DNA of 64,000 nt from positions 2,672,587 through 2,736,586 of the forward strand of contig NZ_LN907827.1 in assembly GCF_001517405.1 (NCBI RefSeq), read 5' to 3'. The DNA comes from Duffyella gerundensis (GTDB lineage Bacteria; Pseudomonadota; Gammaproteobacteria; Enterobacterales; Enterobacteriaceae). A program made the position numbers and the translations under genes. Of this stretch, positions 1 to 11,373 are shown piece by piece (position 1 is the stretch's first letter; every line of letters begins with the position of its first letter). A model generated the notes under the pieces. That model was given only the letters and a program-made list of their open reading frames with translations. It had not been told where the DNA came from and searched no databases.

Positions 1-2455
1 ACAGACGGTAATAAGGCGCTACGCGCCAGCTTGCTTCGGTGCTGACAAAAGCAGCCGGCACTTCTGCAAACCACGCCAGTTGACCCGCAGAGGCTTCAAA
101 CAGTCGTACGCCCGGATCGCCGTTACGCAGTTTGCCGCCCACTTCATCCTGGAATTTATTCCACGCCTGCGGTGAGTTCCAGCCTGGTGCCCAGGCAAAC
201 GGAATCTGCGAACGCGGTGCCGATGGTTGGTTGTTCCCTTCCATTGAGAAGGCAAACATGGTGTCCTGATCCTGCGGCTGACGCGGTTCATGCACGCTGA
301 TGTTGGCACGCGCTGCGGTACGACCACTGGAACGATGTGGTGAACGTGCCAGCTTCTGTCCGCGAATACGGAAAGAGGCATCAGGTGCGGCTTCTTTAAT
401 CGCCCGCAACTGTGGCAGTGCGACAACCACGGCATCAATCACATGATCAAGCTGCGTCCAGTCAACGTGGCGATTTTCCACCGTGCTGCGCAGAGAGTGC
501 AGCCAGCGCCAGCTTTCCAGCATATCAATGCTGTTATCGTAATAAGCGGGATCGTAGACCTGGAAGTAACGCTGAGCGCGGCCCTCAAGGTTGATCAGCG
601 TGCCATCACTCTCAGCAAAACTGGCGGCAGAAAGAATGAGCCCGGCTTTTTCCAGCGTGGCGGTGCGTTGATGATCTACCACAATCACGTTTTCTGCGTT
701 GTTCAGTGCGGCATCAACCTGCGCTTTTGGCGCATGACGATAAAGATCGTTTTCCAACACGATCACCGCCTGCGCGTCGCCGCTGGTCAATGATTCCAGC
801 GCGCTGTCCAGCGTATTGCCGCCCATCAGGCCGAGGCCCATGCTGTTTGCCGCTGAGGCCAGCAGCGTGATCCCGACATCGGCTCCGCGCGCTTTAAGTG
901 CTTTTGCCACGTTGGCTGCGGCGGCGATCATCGCTTCGCTACCGGAATGGGTACCGGAAATGATTAGGGGTTTTTTCGCACCGCTCAGCGCCTGCACCAC
1001 TACATCAAGCTTGCCTTTCAGCGTGGTATCAAAATCACTGACCGCTGGCGCGCTGCTGTCGATGGCGTTAGCGATCGCAAAGCCTAAACGTGCCTGATCG
1101 TCGACCGGCGCGCGATAGCTCCAGGCAGCAATATCATCCAGCCGCGTTTCGTCAACGTTGGTGACAAACAGCGGATGTTTCGCATGCTGGCCAATGTTTA
1201 AAATGGCAGCGATTTGCCAGTCAGCCACTTTTTGTGCGGCTGCCATTTCACGGGCCTTGCCTTTTACCGCCTGACGAACAGAAAGTGCCACGCGCGCGCC
1301 GGTTTGGGTCAAATCTTCACCCAGTACCAACACCGCATCATAGCTCTCAATTTCGCGCAGTGAAGGCGTATGGATGCCGCCTTCCTGCAGAACTTTGAGC
1401 ATCAGTTCGACGCGAGCCTGTTCGCCTGCTGGCATGCCGGTTGAGAAGTTTTCAGCACCTACCAGCTCACGTAAAGCAAAGTTGCTTTCGATGCTGGCAC
1501 GCGGAGAACCGATACCGATAATTTTATGCGTCTGGCGTAACACGTCCGCTGCAGCTTCCATCGCCTGGCTTGCATTCAACGCAATCCAGTCGCTACCGCG
1601 ACGCTGCATCGGATGACGAGGGCGGTCTTTCAGGTTGACATAACCGTAGCCGAAGCGGCCACGATCGCAGAGGAAGTAATGGTTTACGCTACCGTTATAG
1701 CGGTTTTCGATACGGCGTAGTTCACCGTAGCGCTCGCCAGGGCTGGTGTTACAGCCAACGCTGCACTGCTGACAGATGCTTGGTGCAAACTGCATATCCC
1801 ACTTACGGTTGTAACGTTCCGAGTGAGTTTTATCGGTGAAGACGCCAGTTGGGCAAATTTCCACCAGGTTGCCGGAGAATTCGCTTTCCAGCGTGCCATC
1901 TTCCGGACGACCAAAGTAGACGTTATCATGCGCGCCATAAACGCCCAGATCTTTGCCATCAGCATAATCTTTGTAATAGCGTACGCAGCGGTAGCAGGCG
2001 ATACAGCGGTTCATTTCATGCGAAATGAACGGCCCCAAATCCTGATTGCGGTGGGTACGTTTAGTAAAGCGATAGCGTCGGAAGCTATGGCCCGTCATTA
2101 CCGTCATATCCTGCAGATGGCAGTTACCGCCCTCTTCACAGACTGGACAGTCATGCGGATGGTTGGTCATCAGCCATTCCACCACGCTTTCACGAAACTC
2201 TTTCGCTTCACCATCATCAATTGAGATGAAGGTGCCGTCTGAGGCTGGCGTCATGCACGACATAACCAGGCGACCGCGGGTATCTTCGGCGTTTTGATAT
2301 TGCTTTACCGCGCACTGGCGGCAGGCACCGACGCTACCCAGCGCCGGGTGCCAGCAAAAATAAGGAATATCAAGTCCCAGCGAGAGACAAGCCTGCAACA
2401 GGTTGTCTGCGCCATCCACTTCATATTCTTTACCGTCTACATGGATTGTAGCCAT
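1..2455 (-). CDS. nuoG: NADH-quinone oxidoreductase subunit G (partial, C-terminus beyond window)
   Basis: Iron-sulfur subunit of the peripheral arm of respiratory complex I; it carries electrons from the NuoEF module towards NuoI/NuoB. The frame read from the ATG at 2455 begins [15 protein letters not shown] and stays open to the window edge, giving about 818 of roughly 900 expected residues. Cys34, Cys45 and Cys48 ([16 protein letters not shown]) are [2Fe-2S] ligands; further on come the His/Cys cluster ([14 protein letters not shown]) and two ferredoxin-like [4Fe-4S] motifs ([15 protein letters not shown] and QQCSVGCNT). The molybdopterin-oxidoreductase-like domain follows. It is the last gene of nuo visible here, 151 bp after nuoF. 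That gap is rather wide and contains no gene I can see. Confidence 0.97.
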   Translation of the reverse strand, partial: MATIHVDGKEYEVDGADNLLQACLSLGLDIPYFCWHPALGSVGACRQCAVKQYQNAEDTRGRLVMSCMTPASDGTFISIDDGEAKEFRESVVEWLMTNHPHDCPVCEEGGNCHLQDMTVMTGHSFRRYRFTKRTHRNQDLGPFISHEMNRCIACYRCVRYYKDYADGKDLGVYGAHDNVYFGRPEDGTLESEFSGNLVEICPTGVFTDKTHSERYNRKWDMQFAPSICQQCSVGCNTSPGERYGELRRIENRYNGSVNHYFLCDRGRFGYGYVNLKDRPRHPMQRRGSDWIALNASQAMEAAADVLRQTHKIIGIGSPRASIESNFALRELVGAENFSTGMPAGEQARVELMLKVLQEGGIHTPSLREIESYDAVLVLGEDLTQTGARVALSVRQAVKGKAREMAAAQKVADWQIAAILNIGQHAKHPLFVTNVDETRLDDIAAWSYRAPVDDQARLGFAIANAIDSSAPAVSDFDTTLKGKLDVVVQALSGAKKPLIISGTHSGSEAMIAAAANVAKALKARGADVGITLLASAANSMGLGLMGGNTLDSALESLTSGDAQAVIVLENDLYRHAPKAQVDAALNNAENVIVVDHQRTATLEKAGLILSAASFAESDGTLINLEGRAQRYFQVYDPAYYDNSIDMLESWRWLHSLRSTVENRHVDWTQLDHVIDAVVVALPQLRAIKEAAPDASFRIRGQKLARSPHRSSGRTAARANISVHEPRQPQDQDTMFAFSMEGNNQPSAPRSQIPFAWAPGWNSPQAWNKFQDEVGGKLRNGDPGVRLFEASAGQLAWFAEVPAAFVSTEASWRVAPYYRL

Positions 2456-2606
2456 AGTGAACATGCTTCCGTAAGGCTCGTCAGCGACAAGCGTTAAACA
2501 ATAATTCTTTTTCCCTTCTTCTCTTCAGCGGCCGCTATTACTGCGGCATCGCGGAGAAAAGTAAGGTCAACCGGCGTAAGCCAGTTTGAATCCCGGTAGC
2601 GGTGGC

Positions 2607-3953
2607 TTACCAGCGCGTATTCAGCAGATTAGGCTGAATACCTGCAATGGCACGCGTGTTGCCAAACACCTGCGGCGCGATGCCCGCTTCAAACTCTTCG
2701 CGGAAATATTTGATTGCGCTCTGTAATGGCTCAACGGCACCCGGCGCATGCGCACAGAAGGTTTTGCCCGGACCGAGCTGGCGGCAGAGCTGTAACAGGG
2801 TCTCAATATCACCAGGCTGGCCTTTGCCCTGCTCAAGCGCGCGCAGAATTTTCACGCTCCACGGCAGGCCGTCGCGGCAAGGCGTACACCAGCCGCAAGA
2901 TTCACGGGAAAAGAACTCTTCCAGATTGCGCACCAGAGACACCATGTTGATCTCATGATCGACCGCCATCGCCAGCGCGGTACCAAGACGGCTACCCGCT
3001 TTACCGATACTGCCAAATTCCATCGGCAGATCGAGGTGCTGTTCGGTCAGGAAATCGGTACCCGCTCCGCCCGGCTGCCAGGCTTTGAACTTAAAGCCAT
3101 CACGCATGCCACCGGCATAATCTTCAAGGATCTCACGCGCGGTGATACCAAAAGGCAGTTCCCAAACGCCCGGATTTTTTACCCGGCCGGAGAAGCCCAT
3201 CATTTTGGTGCCGGCATCTTCACTGGAAGAAATGCCTTTGTACCAGTCAACGCCGTTGGCGATGATGGCTGGCACGTTGGACAGCGTTTCAACGTTGTTA
3301 ACGCAGGTCGGCTTACCCCATGCACCAGCAGAGGCAGGGAATGGCGGCTTGGAGCGCGGGTTGGCGCGACGACCTTCCAGCGAGTTGATCAGCGCAGTCT
3401 CTTCGCCACAGATGTAGCGACCCGCGCCGGTATGCACAATCAGCTCAAAATCGAAGCCGCTGCCGAGGATATTTTTACCCAGCAGACCGGCTTCCGTTGC
3501 CTCAGCAATTGCACGGCGCAGATTAACCGCCGCTTCGATGTACTCGCCACGTAAGAAGATATAGCCGCGATAGGCTTTCAAAGCGAAAGCGCCAATCAGC
3601 ATGCCTTCCACCAGCTGGTGCGGTAACTGCTCCATCAGCAGACGGTCTTTATAAGTGCCAGGCTCCATTTCATCCGCGTTACACAGCAGGTAACGGATGT
3701 TCATGGACTCATCTTTCGGCATCAGGCTCCACTTGAGGCCCGTTGAGAATCCCGCGCCGCCACGACCTTTCAGGCCGGAATCTTTTATCTGCGACACGAT
3801 CTCATCAGGTGCCATAGCAGTTAGCGCTTTTTCCGCGGCGGCATAACCGTTTTTACTGCGATATTCGTCCAGAAACACCGGCTGTTTATCGTCGCGCAAA
3901 CGCCAGGTTAAAGGATGCGTTTCTGCAGTACGAATGATCTGTTTAATTGTCAT
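2607..3953 (-). CDS. nuoF: NADH-quinone oxidoreductase subunit F (NADH/FMN-binding)
   Basis: NADH dehydrogenase subunit that binds NADH and FMN and starts electron transfer in complex I. It has 448 residues, close to the 445 of E. coli. The glycine-rich nucleotide motif [10 protein letters not shown] is at residues 63-72, and the N3 [4Fe-4S] ligands are Cys353, Cys356, Cys359 ([12 protein letters not shown]) and Cys400 (KTFCAHAPG). The ATG overlaps the nuoE stop in an ATGA arrangement, so the two are probably translationally coupled. Nearly every segment can be aligned by eye with the E. coli protein. Confidence 0.98.
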   Translation of the reverse strand: MTIKQIIRTAETHPLTWRLRDDKQPVFLDEYRSKNGYAAAEKALTAMAPDEIVSQIKDSGLKGRGGAGFSTGLKWSLMPKDESMNIRYLLCNADEMEPGTYKDRLLMEQLPHQLVEGMLIGAFALKAYRGYIFLRGEYIEAAVNLRRAIAEATEAGLLGKNILGSGFDFELIVHTGAGRYICGEETALINSLEGRRANPRSKPPFPASAGAWGKPTCVNNVETLSNVPAIIANGVDWYKGISSSEDAGTKMMGFSGRVKNPGVWELPFGITAREILEDYAGGMRDGFKFKAWQPGGAGTDFLTEQHLDLPMEFGSIGKAGSRLGTALAMAVDHEINMVSLVRNLEEFFSRESCGWCTPCRDGLPWSVKILRALEQGKGQPGDIETLLQLCRQLGPGKTFCAHAPGAVEPLQSAIKYFREEFEAGIAPQVFGNTRAIAGIQPNLLNTRW

Positions 3954-4465
3954 TGATACTGCTCCAGTAACGTCGCAATGGATTCAGGCGTCAAGTGCAC
4001 ATGCGTATCCTCATCTACCATCATGGTCGGGCCTTTATCACAGTTGCCGAGGCAACAGGTAGGCAGCAACGTAAAGCGACCATCCGCAGTGGTTTGACCC
4101 GGCTTGATGCTGAGATTAGTTTCCAGCGCGGCCTGTATGCCCTGATAACCGGTGATGTGGCACACCACGCTGTCGCAGTAACGAATAACGTGACGGCCAA
4201 CCGGCTGACGAAAAATTTGGCTGTAGAACGTGGCCACGCCTTCAACGTCACTGGCGGGAATATCCAGCACTTCAGCAATAGCGTGAATGGCGCCGTCCGG
4301 CACCCATCCGCGCTGCTTTTGCACAATTTTCAACGCTTCGATTGAGGCGGCGCGCGCATCTTCGTAATGATGCTTTTCATGCTCAATGGCATCACGTTCA
4401 GCAGCGCTCAACACAAAGCCAGCGGTTGGGTCGATCGTTTCGATCGCAATTTTTTGATCGTGCAT
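3950..4465 (-). CDS. nuoE: NADH-quinone oxidoreductase subunit E
   Basis: 24-kDa-type thioredoxin-fold subunit carrying the [2Fe-2S] cluster N1a beside NuoF. It has 171 residues. Cluster ligands are visible as Cys97 and Cys102 (YCDSVVC) and Cys138 and Cys142 (CCLGNC), in the family spacing. It starts 2 bp after the nuoCD stop and overlaps nuoF by 4 bp, as in a tightly packed operon. The N-terminus is a few residues longer than I recall for E. coli. Confidence 0.97.
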   Translation of the reverse strand: MHDQKIAIETIDPTAGFVLSAAERDAIEHEKHHYEDARAASIEALKIVQKQRGWVPDGAIHAIAEVLDIPASDVEGVATFYSQIFRQPVGRHVIRYCDSVVCHITGYQGIQAALETNLSIKPGQTTADGRFTLLPTCCLGNCDKGPTMMVDEDTHVHLTPESIATLLEQYQ

Positions 4466-4467
4466 AG

Positions 4468-6267
4468 TTAGCGGTCCACGTCTGACATAACAAAATCGAT
4501 ACTACCGAGGTAAACGATCAGATCGGATACCAGGCTGCCACGAATCACCGAAGGAATCTGCTGCAAATGCGGGAAACTCGGTGTGCGCACGCGTGTGCGA
4601 TAGCTCATGGTGCTGCCATCGCTGGTCAGGTAGTAACTGTTGATACCTTTGGTCGCTTCAATCATCTGGAAAGATTCCTGAGCCGGCATAACCGGTCCCC
4701 AGGAAACCTGCAGGAAGTGAGTGATCAAGGTTTCGATATGCTGCAAAGTGCGTTCTTTCGGCGGCGGCGTTGTCAGCGGATGATCGGCCTTATACGGGCC
4801 TTCCGGCATGTTGTTAAGGCACTGTTCGAGAATGCGCAGACTCTGGCGCATCTCTTCCATTTTCAACATAACGCGGCTGTAAGCATCGCTGATGCCATCA
4901 CCAACGGGCACTTCAAAATCGAAGTTTTCATAACCTGAATACGGGCGCCATTTGCGCACGTCAAAATCCAGGCCAGTGGCGCGCAGTCCGGCGCCGGTGG
5001 TGCCCCAGGCCAGCGCCTCTTCCAGGTTATATGCCGCCACGCCTTTTGAACGCCCAATCAGCACGGTGTTTTTCAGCGCAGCCTTGGTGTATTCGTCCAG
5101 TCGTTTCGGCAACCAGTTAATGAAGTCGCGCAACAGGCGCTCCCAACCTTTTGGCAGATCGTGAGCTACGCCGCCAATACGGAACCAGGCAGGATGCATG
5201 CGGAATCCAGTGATAGCTTCCACCACGTCATAAATTTTCTGGCGATCGGTAAAGGCAAAAAACACCGGTGTCATAGCACCGACGTCCTGAATAAAGGTCG
5301 AAATGTAGAGAAGATGGCTGTTAATACGGAACAGCTCTGAAAGCATCACGCGGATAACGTCAACGCGATGTGGAACGGTGATGCCAGCCAGCTTTTCTAC
5401 AGCCAGCACATACGGCAATTCGTTAACACAGCCACCCAAGTATTCGATGCGGTCGGTATAAGGAATGTAGCTATGCCAGGACTGACGCTCGCCCATCTTT
5501 TCGGCACCGCGATGGTGATAACCGATGTCAGGCACGCAGTCGACGATCTCTTCACCGTCCAGCTGCATGATGATGCGGAACGCACCGTGCGCAGAAGGAT
5601 GGTTAGGACCAAGGTTCAGGAACATGAAATCCTGGTTTTCTGTGCCGCGCTTCATGCCCCAATCTTCAGGCTTGAAGGTCAGCGCTTCCATTTCGAGATC
5701 TTCTTTCTGCTTGGTCAGTGTAAACGGATCAAACTCGGTGGCGCGTGCCGGATAATCTTTACGCAGCGGATGCCCTTCCCAGGTCGACGGCATCATGATG
5801 CGGGTAAGATGCGGATGGCCATCGAAGGTGATACCAAACATTTCCCAGGTTTCACGCTCGTACCAGTTGGCATTAGCGAAAATTTTGGTCAGCGTCGGCA
5901 GGTGTAGATCGGTTTCCGCCAGCGCCACTTTCAACATGATGTCGCGGTTACGATCGATCGACAGCAGATGATAGAAAACGGAGAAGTCAGCCGCTGGCAA
6001 ACCTGCGCGATGCGTACGCAGACGCTCATCCACGCCATGCAGGTCATACAGCATGACGTAAGGTTTTGGCAGCTTGCGCAGGAAGGTGATGATATCCAGC
6101 AGCTGTTCACGCTTAACCCAAACCACCGGAATGCCGGTGCGAGTGGCCTGAACGGTAAAGGCATCCGGCCCAAAGCGGTTATGTAACTCGCCGATCACTG
6201 GATCATCCAGATGCTCACGGGTTTGCCATGCTGGCTGAGCGAGATCGTGCGCGGTTGAATCTGTCAT
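4468..6267 (-). CDS. nuoC: NADH-quinone oxidoreductase fused subunits C and D
   Basis: Fused NuoC (30-kDa) and NuoD (49-kDa) subunits of complex I; the D part forms much of the quinone-binding cavity with NuoB. It has 599 residues. The C domain covers about residues 1-190 (motifs [10 protein letters not shown] and HPLRKDYP). The D domain starts near residue 205 with the landmarks [24 protein letters not shown] and the C-terminal [10 protein letters not shown]. The C-D fusion is typical of enterobacteria. A 118-bp gap with no gene separates it from nuoB. Confidence 0.98.
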   Translation of the reverse strand: MTDSTAHDLAQPAWQTREHLDDPVIGELHNRFGPDAFTVQATRTGIPVVWVKREQLLDIITFLRKLPKPYVMLYDLHGVDERLRTHRAGLPAADFSVFYHLLSIDRNRDIMLKVALAETDLHLPTLTKIFANANWYERETWEMFGITFDGHPHLTRIMMPSTWEGHPLRKDYPARATEFDPFTLTKQKEDLEMEALTFKPEDWGMKRGTENQDFMFLNLGPNHPSAHGAFRIIMQLDGEEIVDCVPDIGYHHRGAEKMGERQSWHSYIPYTDRIEYLGGCVNELPYVLAVEKLAGITVPHRVDVIRVMLSELFRINSHLLYISTFIQDVGAMTPVFFAFTDRQKIYDVVEAITGFRMHPAWFRIGGVAHDLPKGWERLLRDFINWLPKRLDEYTKAALKNTVLIGRSKGVAAYNLEEALAWGTTGAGLRATGLDFDVRKWRPYSGYENFDFEVPVGDGISDAYSRVMLKMEEMRQSLRILEQCLNNMPEGPYKADHPLTTPPPKERTLQHIETLITHFLQVSWGPVMPAQESFQMIEATKGINSYYLTSDGSTMSYRTRVRTPSFPHLQQIPSVIRGSLVSDLIVYLGSIDFVMSDVDR

Positions 6268-6385
6268 AGTTTACTCACCATTCTGGCCTGAAATCAGGCG
6301 CGCAGTAGAAGGCGTCAGGATGGGCATTGCGCATTAATTGGTTTTGATCGTGCGCACTGCAGCAGGCCATCCATTAACTGTTTGC

Positions 6386-7063
6386 TTAAACTTCGTCTGG
6401 AGAACGCAGGTTAGTGACCGCGATGCGCTCGCCACGTTTTCTCTCGCGTTCCGACTGCATATTGGCGCGATAGACGCCCTGATCGCCAACCACCCAGGAA
6501 AGGGGGCGACGCTCTTTGCCGATGGATTCCTGCAGCAACAGCAACGCCTGCATATAGGCTTCAGGACGCGGCGGGCAGCCAGGAATGTACACATCGACCG
6601 GCAGGAACTTGTCCACGCCCTGCACCACGGAGTAGATGTCATACATGCCGCCGGAGTTAGCACAGGCACCCATGGAGATCACCCATTTCGGTTCCAGCAT
6701 CTGGTCATATAAACGCTGAATAACCGGCGCCATTTTAGTAAATGGCGTACCGGCGATGACCATAAAGTCAGCCTGACGTGGCGAGGCGCGTAGTACTTCA
6801 GCACCAAAACGTGCAACGTCATGCACCGCGGTAAATGAGGTGGTCATTTCCACGTAGCAGCAGGAAAGGCCAAAGTTATAAGGCCAAAGGGAGTTTTTAC
6901 GGCCCCAGTTGACCATATCGTGCAGCGCATGTTCCAGTTTGCCCATATAGACACTGCGGTGAACATGCTGCTCAAGAGGATCGGCGACAGTTTCCTGTTT
7001 TTGCAGGGGGTAACGGTCATTGTCTCCACCGTTAGGGTCGACGCGGGTGAGCGTATAGTCCAT
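6386..7063 (-). CDS. nuoB: NADH-quinone oxidoreductase subunit B
   Basis: Subunit carrying cluster N2, the immediate electron donor to ubiquinone in complex I. It has 225 residues (about 220 in E. coli). The N2 ligands are the tandem Cys68-Cys69 (SCCYVEM), Cys134 (GACANSGG) and Cys163 (PGCPPRPE). It lies 15 bp downstream of nuoA in the same operon. The first 35 residues vary in the family, and I see nothing unusual in them. Confidence 0.98.
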   Translation of the reverse strand: MDYTLTRVDPNGGDNDRYPLQKQETVADPLEQHVHRSVYMGKLEHALHDMVNWGRKNSLWPYNFGLSCCYVEMTTSFTAVHDVARFGAEVLRASPRQADFMVIAGTPFTKMAPVIQRLYDQMLEPKWVISMGACANSGGMYDIYSVVQGVDKFLPVDVYIPGCPPRPEAYMQALLLLQESIGKERRPLSWVVGDQGVYRANMQSERERKRGERIAVTNLRSPDEV

Positions 7064-7078
7064 CAGAATGCCTCGCTG

Positions 7079-7522
7079 TTACTGCTTATGAGGATTGGTG
7101 TGAGTGGCGATGTCAGTTTTGACTACAACACGACGACGTGCAGGAGCCCAATCCAGAGCACCAATGCGCACCAGATAAACCAAACCAGCCAGCAGCACCA
7201 AAATGAAAATGGCGGCTTCTATAAAGCCTACCCAGCCGCTTTCACGAATCGAAACCGACCAGGCGTAAAGATAGAGTGCTTCAACATCGAAAATCACAAA
7301 GAACATCGCAACCAGATAAAATTTGGCTGAAAGACGTATATGTGTGGTTCCAACGGGATCGATGCCGGACTCAAAAGGTGTGTTTTTGTACCTTGCGCGG
7401 GCTTTTCCGCCCAAAAGCCATCCGCCCGCTAACATAAAGGCGCACAAACCGAATGCGATGACGACAAATACCGCAAATGCCCAATGATGGGTGATAACTT
7501 CAGTGGTTGTTGACATACTCAT
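7079..7522 (-). CDS. nuoA: NADH-quinone oxidoreductase subunit A
   Basis: Small membrane subunit of complex I and first gene of the nuo operon. It has 147 residues with three hydrophobic segments near residues 14-36, 66-90 and 98-120. The loop [13 protein letters not shown] is the conserved family signature that contacts NuoB and NuoD near the quinone site. The long non-coding region upstream (7523-8070) must hold its promoters. Confidence 0.97.
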   Translation of the reverse strand: MSMSTTTEVITHHWAFAVFVVIAFGLCAFMLAGGWLLGGKARARYKNTPFESGIDPVGTTHIRLSAKFYLVAMFFVIFDVEALYLYAWSVSIRESGWVGFIEAAIFILVLLAGLVYLVRIGALDWAPARRRVVVKTDIATHTNPHKQ

Positions 7523-8070
7523 TGCTTACTCATCAAAAGTGGCGCTGATTTCTGCCGCGAAAAGGCAGCCAAAATGCCATATCGATTCAAGGGAAGGATA
7601 AAAACCTCATAATTTTTGCTGTCATTGACCTATAAGCAGCAATTTTATGGGGTTTTTTACTCCTTTCAATAACCTTTTGTCAACTTTGACAAAAGTAACA
7701 GTACATTATTTTACACCCGTAGCATTTTATTAACATATGATGCTCGCTTTTTAAGCTAAATCGCTTCAGTTAGTGGGGTTAATATAAGTGTAGCGGTTAT
7801 TCACAGCGGCGGAGCGCACAATTAACAAACATATTTTGGCAGGTATTGTCCGCTTTTCCTGCACCTTATTGGGGGTATTTTTATGATCCAGAGCACACTT
7901 TTAGGCTTTATGAAGCAAAATTGTGCAGGCGGTCACGGCGAAAGCGGAAAAATGATGGCGTCAGGTCATTATGAGCATGCTGATACTATTTCATTTATAA
8001 CAGTAAGCATGATTTACATAAACTTAGGTGCCAGAGCGAGAGAAACGATGGAAAACCATCAGAAAAAGGG
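7523..8070 (-). promoter_or_regulatory. nuo operon upstream region
   Basis: About 550 bp between nuoA and the lrhA terminator without a convincing gene. It is clearly more AT-rich than the flanking genes around 7600-7760. In E. coli the equivalent stretch carries the nuo promoters and sites for several global regulators, so the same role is inferred here. A strong inverted repeat at 7674-7695 is listed separately. A 74-codon open frame at 7883-8107 on the plus strand runs into the terminator stem and is not considered real. Confidence 0.6.
7674..7695. repeat. Perfect inverted repeat upstream of nuoA
   Basis: Arms CTTTTGTCAA and TTGACAAAAG, 10 bp each and perfectly complementary, separated by only CT. 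The two-base centre makes it a poor RNA hairpin but a good dyad operator for a dimeric protein. It sits about 150 bp before the nuoA start and contains a TTGACA hexamer on both strands, so it could also overlap -35 elements. The protein that binds it, if any, is unknown. Confidence 0.6.
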
Positions 8071-8110
8071 CAAAAAAAAAGCCTTACGTCCGGATAAGCG
8101 GGCGTAAGGC
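8071..8110 (-). terminator. Rho-independent terminator of lrhA
   Basis: Read on the minus strand: a 12-bp stem, GCCTTACGCCCG with CGGACGTAAGGC (one G-U pair), a six-base loop, then a run of nine T. It lies 69 bp past the lrhA stop and separates lrhA from the nuo promoter region. Confidence 0.9.
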
Positions 8111-8178
8111 CTGATATTCACAATTACTTGTCACAATCCGCCATTAGAGATGTGTTTTAATGGCGTGTTTTAGTGAAT

Positions 8179-9102
8179 TTACTCTTCGTCATCCAGCAGA
8201 ACGGCATCATCGCCACTCAGTGCAAGATTGTAAGGGTCGTTGGTCGATTCCATGGCATTAAAAATAGCCAGCGCCAGCTCGTTTTCGCTGTCAGGATTAC
8301 GACACAGCAAATATTGCGTATCGGGCAGTACCGGCAGGCCTTCTGCCGCACCCATAACACGCAGTTCCGGGCTCATCATTTCAACCGGACGTGCGGTCAC
8401 GCCAAGTCCCGCTTTTACTGCCGCACGCACCGCTGCCAGCGTTGAGGCAACGTAAGAGATGCGCCACGGAATACCGGCCTCGTTCAGATGATCGATAGCC
8501 ATATCGCGGTACGGGCTTGGTTCATCCAGCAAAACCAATGGAATCGCTTCGCCGCGCTGGAAGATATAGTCGGCCGCGCAATACCATAAGGTTGGCGAGG
8601 TACGCAAAACCTGATAGGTAAAGTTGCCTGGGCTGGAGGTGGTAACAACCAGATCGACTTCGCCCTGGTTCAGCATCTCCATCATGAACGGGTTACGTTT
8701 CACGCGAACATCGATAGCCAACTTAGGATAGACCGACGTCACGCGGTTTAATAAGAATGGCAGGATGGTATCGGAGGTGTCATCGGAAGCACCGATGGTT
8801 AGCACGCCCTGAATGTTGCTGTACATCAGCGACGTACAGGCTTCGTCATTAAAGCGCAGAATTTTTCGGGCATAACCCAGCAGCTGAATACCGTGTTCGG
8901 TAAGCAGCTTGTTACGGCCATGTCTGGCAAACAGCTCTTTGCCGACCAGCTGCTCAAGGCGCTGCATCTGTTGGCTGACGGCAGATTGCGTTCTGCAGAC
9001 CGCAGCAGCGGCGGCGGCAAACGTATTCAAATCTGCTACGGCAACAAAGGTTCTCAGCAGATCGAGATCTAGATTGAGTATCGGACGATTTGCGTTAGTC
9101 AT
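8179..9102 (-). CDS. lrhA: LysR-type transcriptional regulator LrhA
   Basis: LysR-family DNA-binding regulator; in E. coli LrhA represses flhDC (motility) and affects type 1 fimbriae and RpoS. The predicted protein has 307 residues. The N-terminal winged helix (about 15-75, [18 protein letters not shown] then the recognition helix [13 protein letters not shown]) is close to identical to E. coli as I recall it. The substrate-binding domain follows, and the C-terminus ends in an acidic tail ([11 protein letters not shown]). I chose the ATG at 9102, preceded by GTGAAG, over a GTG four codons upstream. It lies upstream of nuo in the same direction as in E. coli but has its own terminator. Confidence 0.95.
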   Translation of the reverse strand: MTNANRPILNLDLDLLRTFVAVADLNTFAAAAAAVCRTQSAVSQQMQRLEQLVGKELFARHGRNKLLTEHGIQLLGYARKILRFNDEACTSLMYSNIQGVLTIGASDDTSDTILPFLLNRVTSVYPKLAIDVRVKRNPFMMEMLNQGEVDLVVTTSSPGNFTYQVLRTSPTLWYCAADYIFQRGEAIPLVLLDEPSPYRDMAIDHLNEAGIPWRISYVASTLAAVRAAVKAGLGVTARPVEMMSPELRVMGAAEGLPVLPDTQYLLCRNPDSENELALAIFNAMESTNDPYNLALSGDDAVLLDDEE

Positions 9103-10077
9103 ATTTTTCTTCACTTATAAGTTTTTTAGTACTGCTACCCTGGTGTTATTGCTCAGCCTGCAAAAGACAGGCCGAAACAATTCGCAATGTCTACATGTGG
9201 TGCTCTGACGGTACATCATCTTGCCTGAGGCTACGGGCTGATCATCGCGATGAAGTCAGCGATTTCAACACACGCGATCGCCCGTATTAATGCAAAACAG
9301 ATGACGCTAAGGCATTCAGGCAGTTAAATTCATTGCAGGATGCTGCGTCATAACAGAAGCCTTCAGCCGCATGACAAGATGCCGCGAAGATAAATGAGAC
9401 CAGAGTGGTCTCTAATGGTCGTCCCAGACACGTTTTAAAACGCGTTAAATAATAAATTATACTTAATCATTTTGACAATCAAATCGCATTTTTTTTTGCA
9501 CATCAGCGCAGCAATCTCTGTTATTTACGCGGTTGTGACAAGCAGTAAGGCGATGAATGACTTTTTTCGCTTCTGTAAATTAGTCACCTGGCTTGTTTAC
9601 AATTACAGATAAAAACCGTGCTGTTGAGAAGCACGATGCCACAACAAGCCAGGCGGCAAAGCGTGTTTGGAGCTTCGTTTTTCGCCATGTGCGCGCCGAC
9701 TCAGACGCCCTACCCCGCACGCGATCGTCGCCACGCATGATAATTAACCATTTTTATCAGAATTACTTAACAGTTTACCGACGCGTTTATTACCTGTTGA
9801 TGCAATTCGTTCACAGGCTGTCGTCACAGCGGCCACTGGTAAGCCAGCTTTACAGCGGCAAACTGCCTTTAGTGCATTACGCTGAAATAAAATAAAAAGG
9901 CAGCGATATATCCTGGTGATTTTCACCGTTCGCGACTGCCGTGCCAGCATTGCGCGTTATTCTTCTCATTCACGCCAAAACATGTGGTCGGCCTTCTCTA
10001 AGTGCAGGCACAGGAGTAAATTGAGCGGGTTTGGTTTCCACGGCAGGAACGATGTTCCGCCAGTTAAGGCGAGAGTA
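9103..10077. promoter_or_regulatory. Divergent intergenic region lrhA / alaA
   Basis: 975 bp without a supported gene between the divergent lrhA and alaA. It should contain both promoters, and lrhA has a long untranslated leader in E. coli. The part around 9420-9600 is AT-rich, with homopolymeric T and A runs (for example at 9488-9497). A weak arm pair CTGCCTTT (9867-9874) / AAAGGCAG (near 9896-9903) flanks an A-rich loop. Open frames here are short, lack good ribosome sites and resemble no family I know. Confidence 0.5.
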
Positions 10078-11295
10078 ATGAATTTTCAAATTGATAAATC
10101 CGGCAAGCTTGATGGCGTGTGTTATGACATTCGCGGCCCTGTTCTGAAAGAGGCAAAGCGTCTTGAAGAGGAAGGGAATAAAGTTCTCAAGCTGAATATC
10201 GGCAATCCTGCGCCATTCGGCTTCGAAGCGCCGGATGAAATCCTTGTCGATGTGATCCGCAACCTGCCCAGCGCACAAGGCTACTGCGATTCAAAAGGCC
10301 TCTACTCTGCACGTAAAGCGATCGTGCAGCACTATCAGGCGCGCGATATGCGTGACATGACGGTAGAAGATGTCTACATCGGCAATGGCGTATCAGAGCT
10401 AATTGTCCAGTCGATGCAGGCACTGCTGAATATGGGCGATGAAATGCTGGTTCCGGCGCCTGACTATCCGCTCTGGACCGCCGCAGTTTCTTTGTCGAGC
10501 GGTAAAGCTGTGCATTATCTCTGCGACGAACAACAGGGCTGGTTCCCTGACCTCGACGATATTCGCAGCAAAATCACTCCGCGCACCCGCGGCATTGTGA
10601 TCATCAATCCCAATAACCCTACCGGTGCGGTATACAGCAAAGAGCTGCTGATGGAAGTGGTTGAAATCGCCCGCCAGCATAATTTGATCATTTTCGCCGA
10701 TGAGATTTACGACAAAATTCTGTATGACGATGCGCAGCACCATTCTATCGCTGCACTGGCACCAGATTTGCTGACCCTGACCTTTAACGGCCTCTCCAAG
10801 ACTTACCGTGTAGCGGGTTTCCGTCAGGGTTGGATGGTGTTAAACGGCCCGAAAAAGCATGCCAAAGGCTACATTGAAGGGCTGGAAATGCTGGCGTCGA
10901 TGCGTCTCTGCGCTAACGTCCCGGCACAGCATGCCATTCAGACGGCGCTGGGCGGTTATCAAAGTATCAGCGAGTTTATCGTGCCGGGTGGACGGCTCTA
11001 TGAACAGCGCCAGCGTGCCTGGGAGATGATCAACGATATTCCCGGCGTGAGCTGCGTGAAGCCTCAGGGCGCGCTGTACATGTTTCCGCGCATTGATGCT
11101 AAAAAATTCAACCTTCATGATGATCAGAAAATGGTGCTGGATTTCCTGCTGCAGCAGAAAGTGCTGTTGGTTCAGGGAACCGCGTTCAACTGGCCGTGGC
11201 CCGATCACGTCCGTATTGTCACCCTGCCCCGCGTGGATGAACTGGAGATGGCCATCGGCAAATTTGGCCGCTTCCTGGAAAACTATCGTCAATAA
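10078..11295 (+). CDS. alaA: Glutamate-pyruvate aminotransferase AlaA
   Basis: PLP-dependent class I/II aminotransferase, the main enzyme making alanine from pyruvate with glutamate as donor. It has 405 residues, the same length as E. coli AlaA (formerly YfbQ). Landmarks: NIGNPAPFGFEAPDE, PNNPTGAVYS, FADEIYDKI and the PLP lysine in FNGLSKTYRVAGFRQGW. An open frame extends 54 codons further upstream, but the ATG at 10078 has an AAGGCGAG ribosome site at the right distance and matches the E. coli N-terminus, so it is chosen. Confidence 0.97.
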   Translation: MNFQIDKSGKLDGVCYDIRGPVLKEAKRLEEEGNKVLKLNIGNPAPFGFEAPDEILVDVIRNLPSAQGYCDSKGLYSARKAIVQHYQARDMRDMTVEDVYIGNGVSELIVQSMQALLNMGDEMLVPAPDYPLWTAAVSLSSGKAVHYLCDEQQGWFPDLDDIRSKITPRTRGIVIINPNNPTGAVYSKELLMEVVEIARQHNLIIFADEIYDKILYDDAQHHSIAALAPDLLTLTFNGLSKTYRVAGFRQGWMVLNGPKKHAKGYIEGLEMLASMRLCANVPAQHAIQTALGGYQSISEFIVPGGRLYEQRQRAWEMINDIPGVSCVKPQGALYMFPRIDAKKFNLHDDQKMVLDFLLQQKVLLVQGTAFNWPWPDHVRIVTLPRVDELEMAIGKFGRFLENYRQ

Positions 11296-11321
11296 GTCCG
11301 CGTGATATACTCTTTCAGCTT

Positions 11322-11347
11322 CGGGGAGCGACTCGCTTTGCTCCCCG
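11322..11347 (+). terminator. Stem-loop between alaA and yfbR (possible attenuator)
   Basis: Stem CGGGGAGC / GCTCCCCG (8 bp) with a 10-base loop, 27 bp after the alaA stop and 27 bp before the yfbR start. There is no T-run after it, so it is more likely an mRNA-stabilising or attenuating structure than a full terminator. Confidence 0.4.
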
Positions 11348-11373
11348 TCGTCTGAACTCAAAGGATGTTTATC

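Noticed and set aside
443-793. Open frames on the plus strand opposite nuoG, nuoF and nuoCD
   Set aside because: These are antisense to strongly conserved complex I genes and translate to arginine- and histidine-rich sequence typical of shadow frames in GC-rich DNA.
2525-2540. GCGGCCGC palindrome in the nuoF-nuoG gap
   Set aside because: Short and common by chance in GC-rich DNA; no adjoining arms make it a terminator or operator.
7883-8107. 74-codon open frame on the plus strand in the nuo-lrhA gap
   Set aside because: It runs into the lrhA terminator stem, encodes no recognisable sequence, and its C-terminus is determined by the poly-A and stem bases.
9593-9895. 100-codon open frame between lrhA and alaA
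   Set aside because: No clear ribosome site, no family similarity and codon use unlike the neighbouring genes; it lies in the presumed lrhA leader/promoter region.
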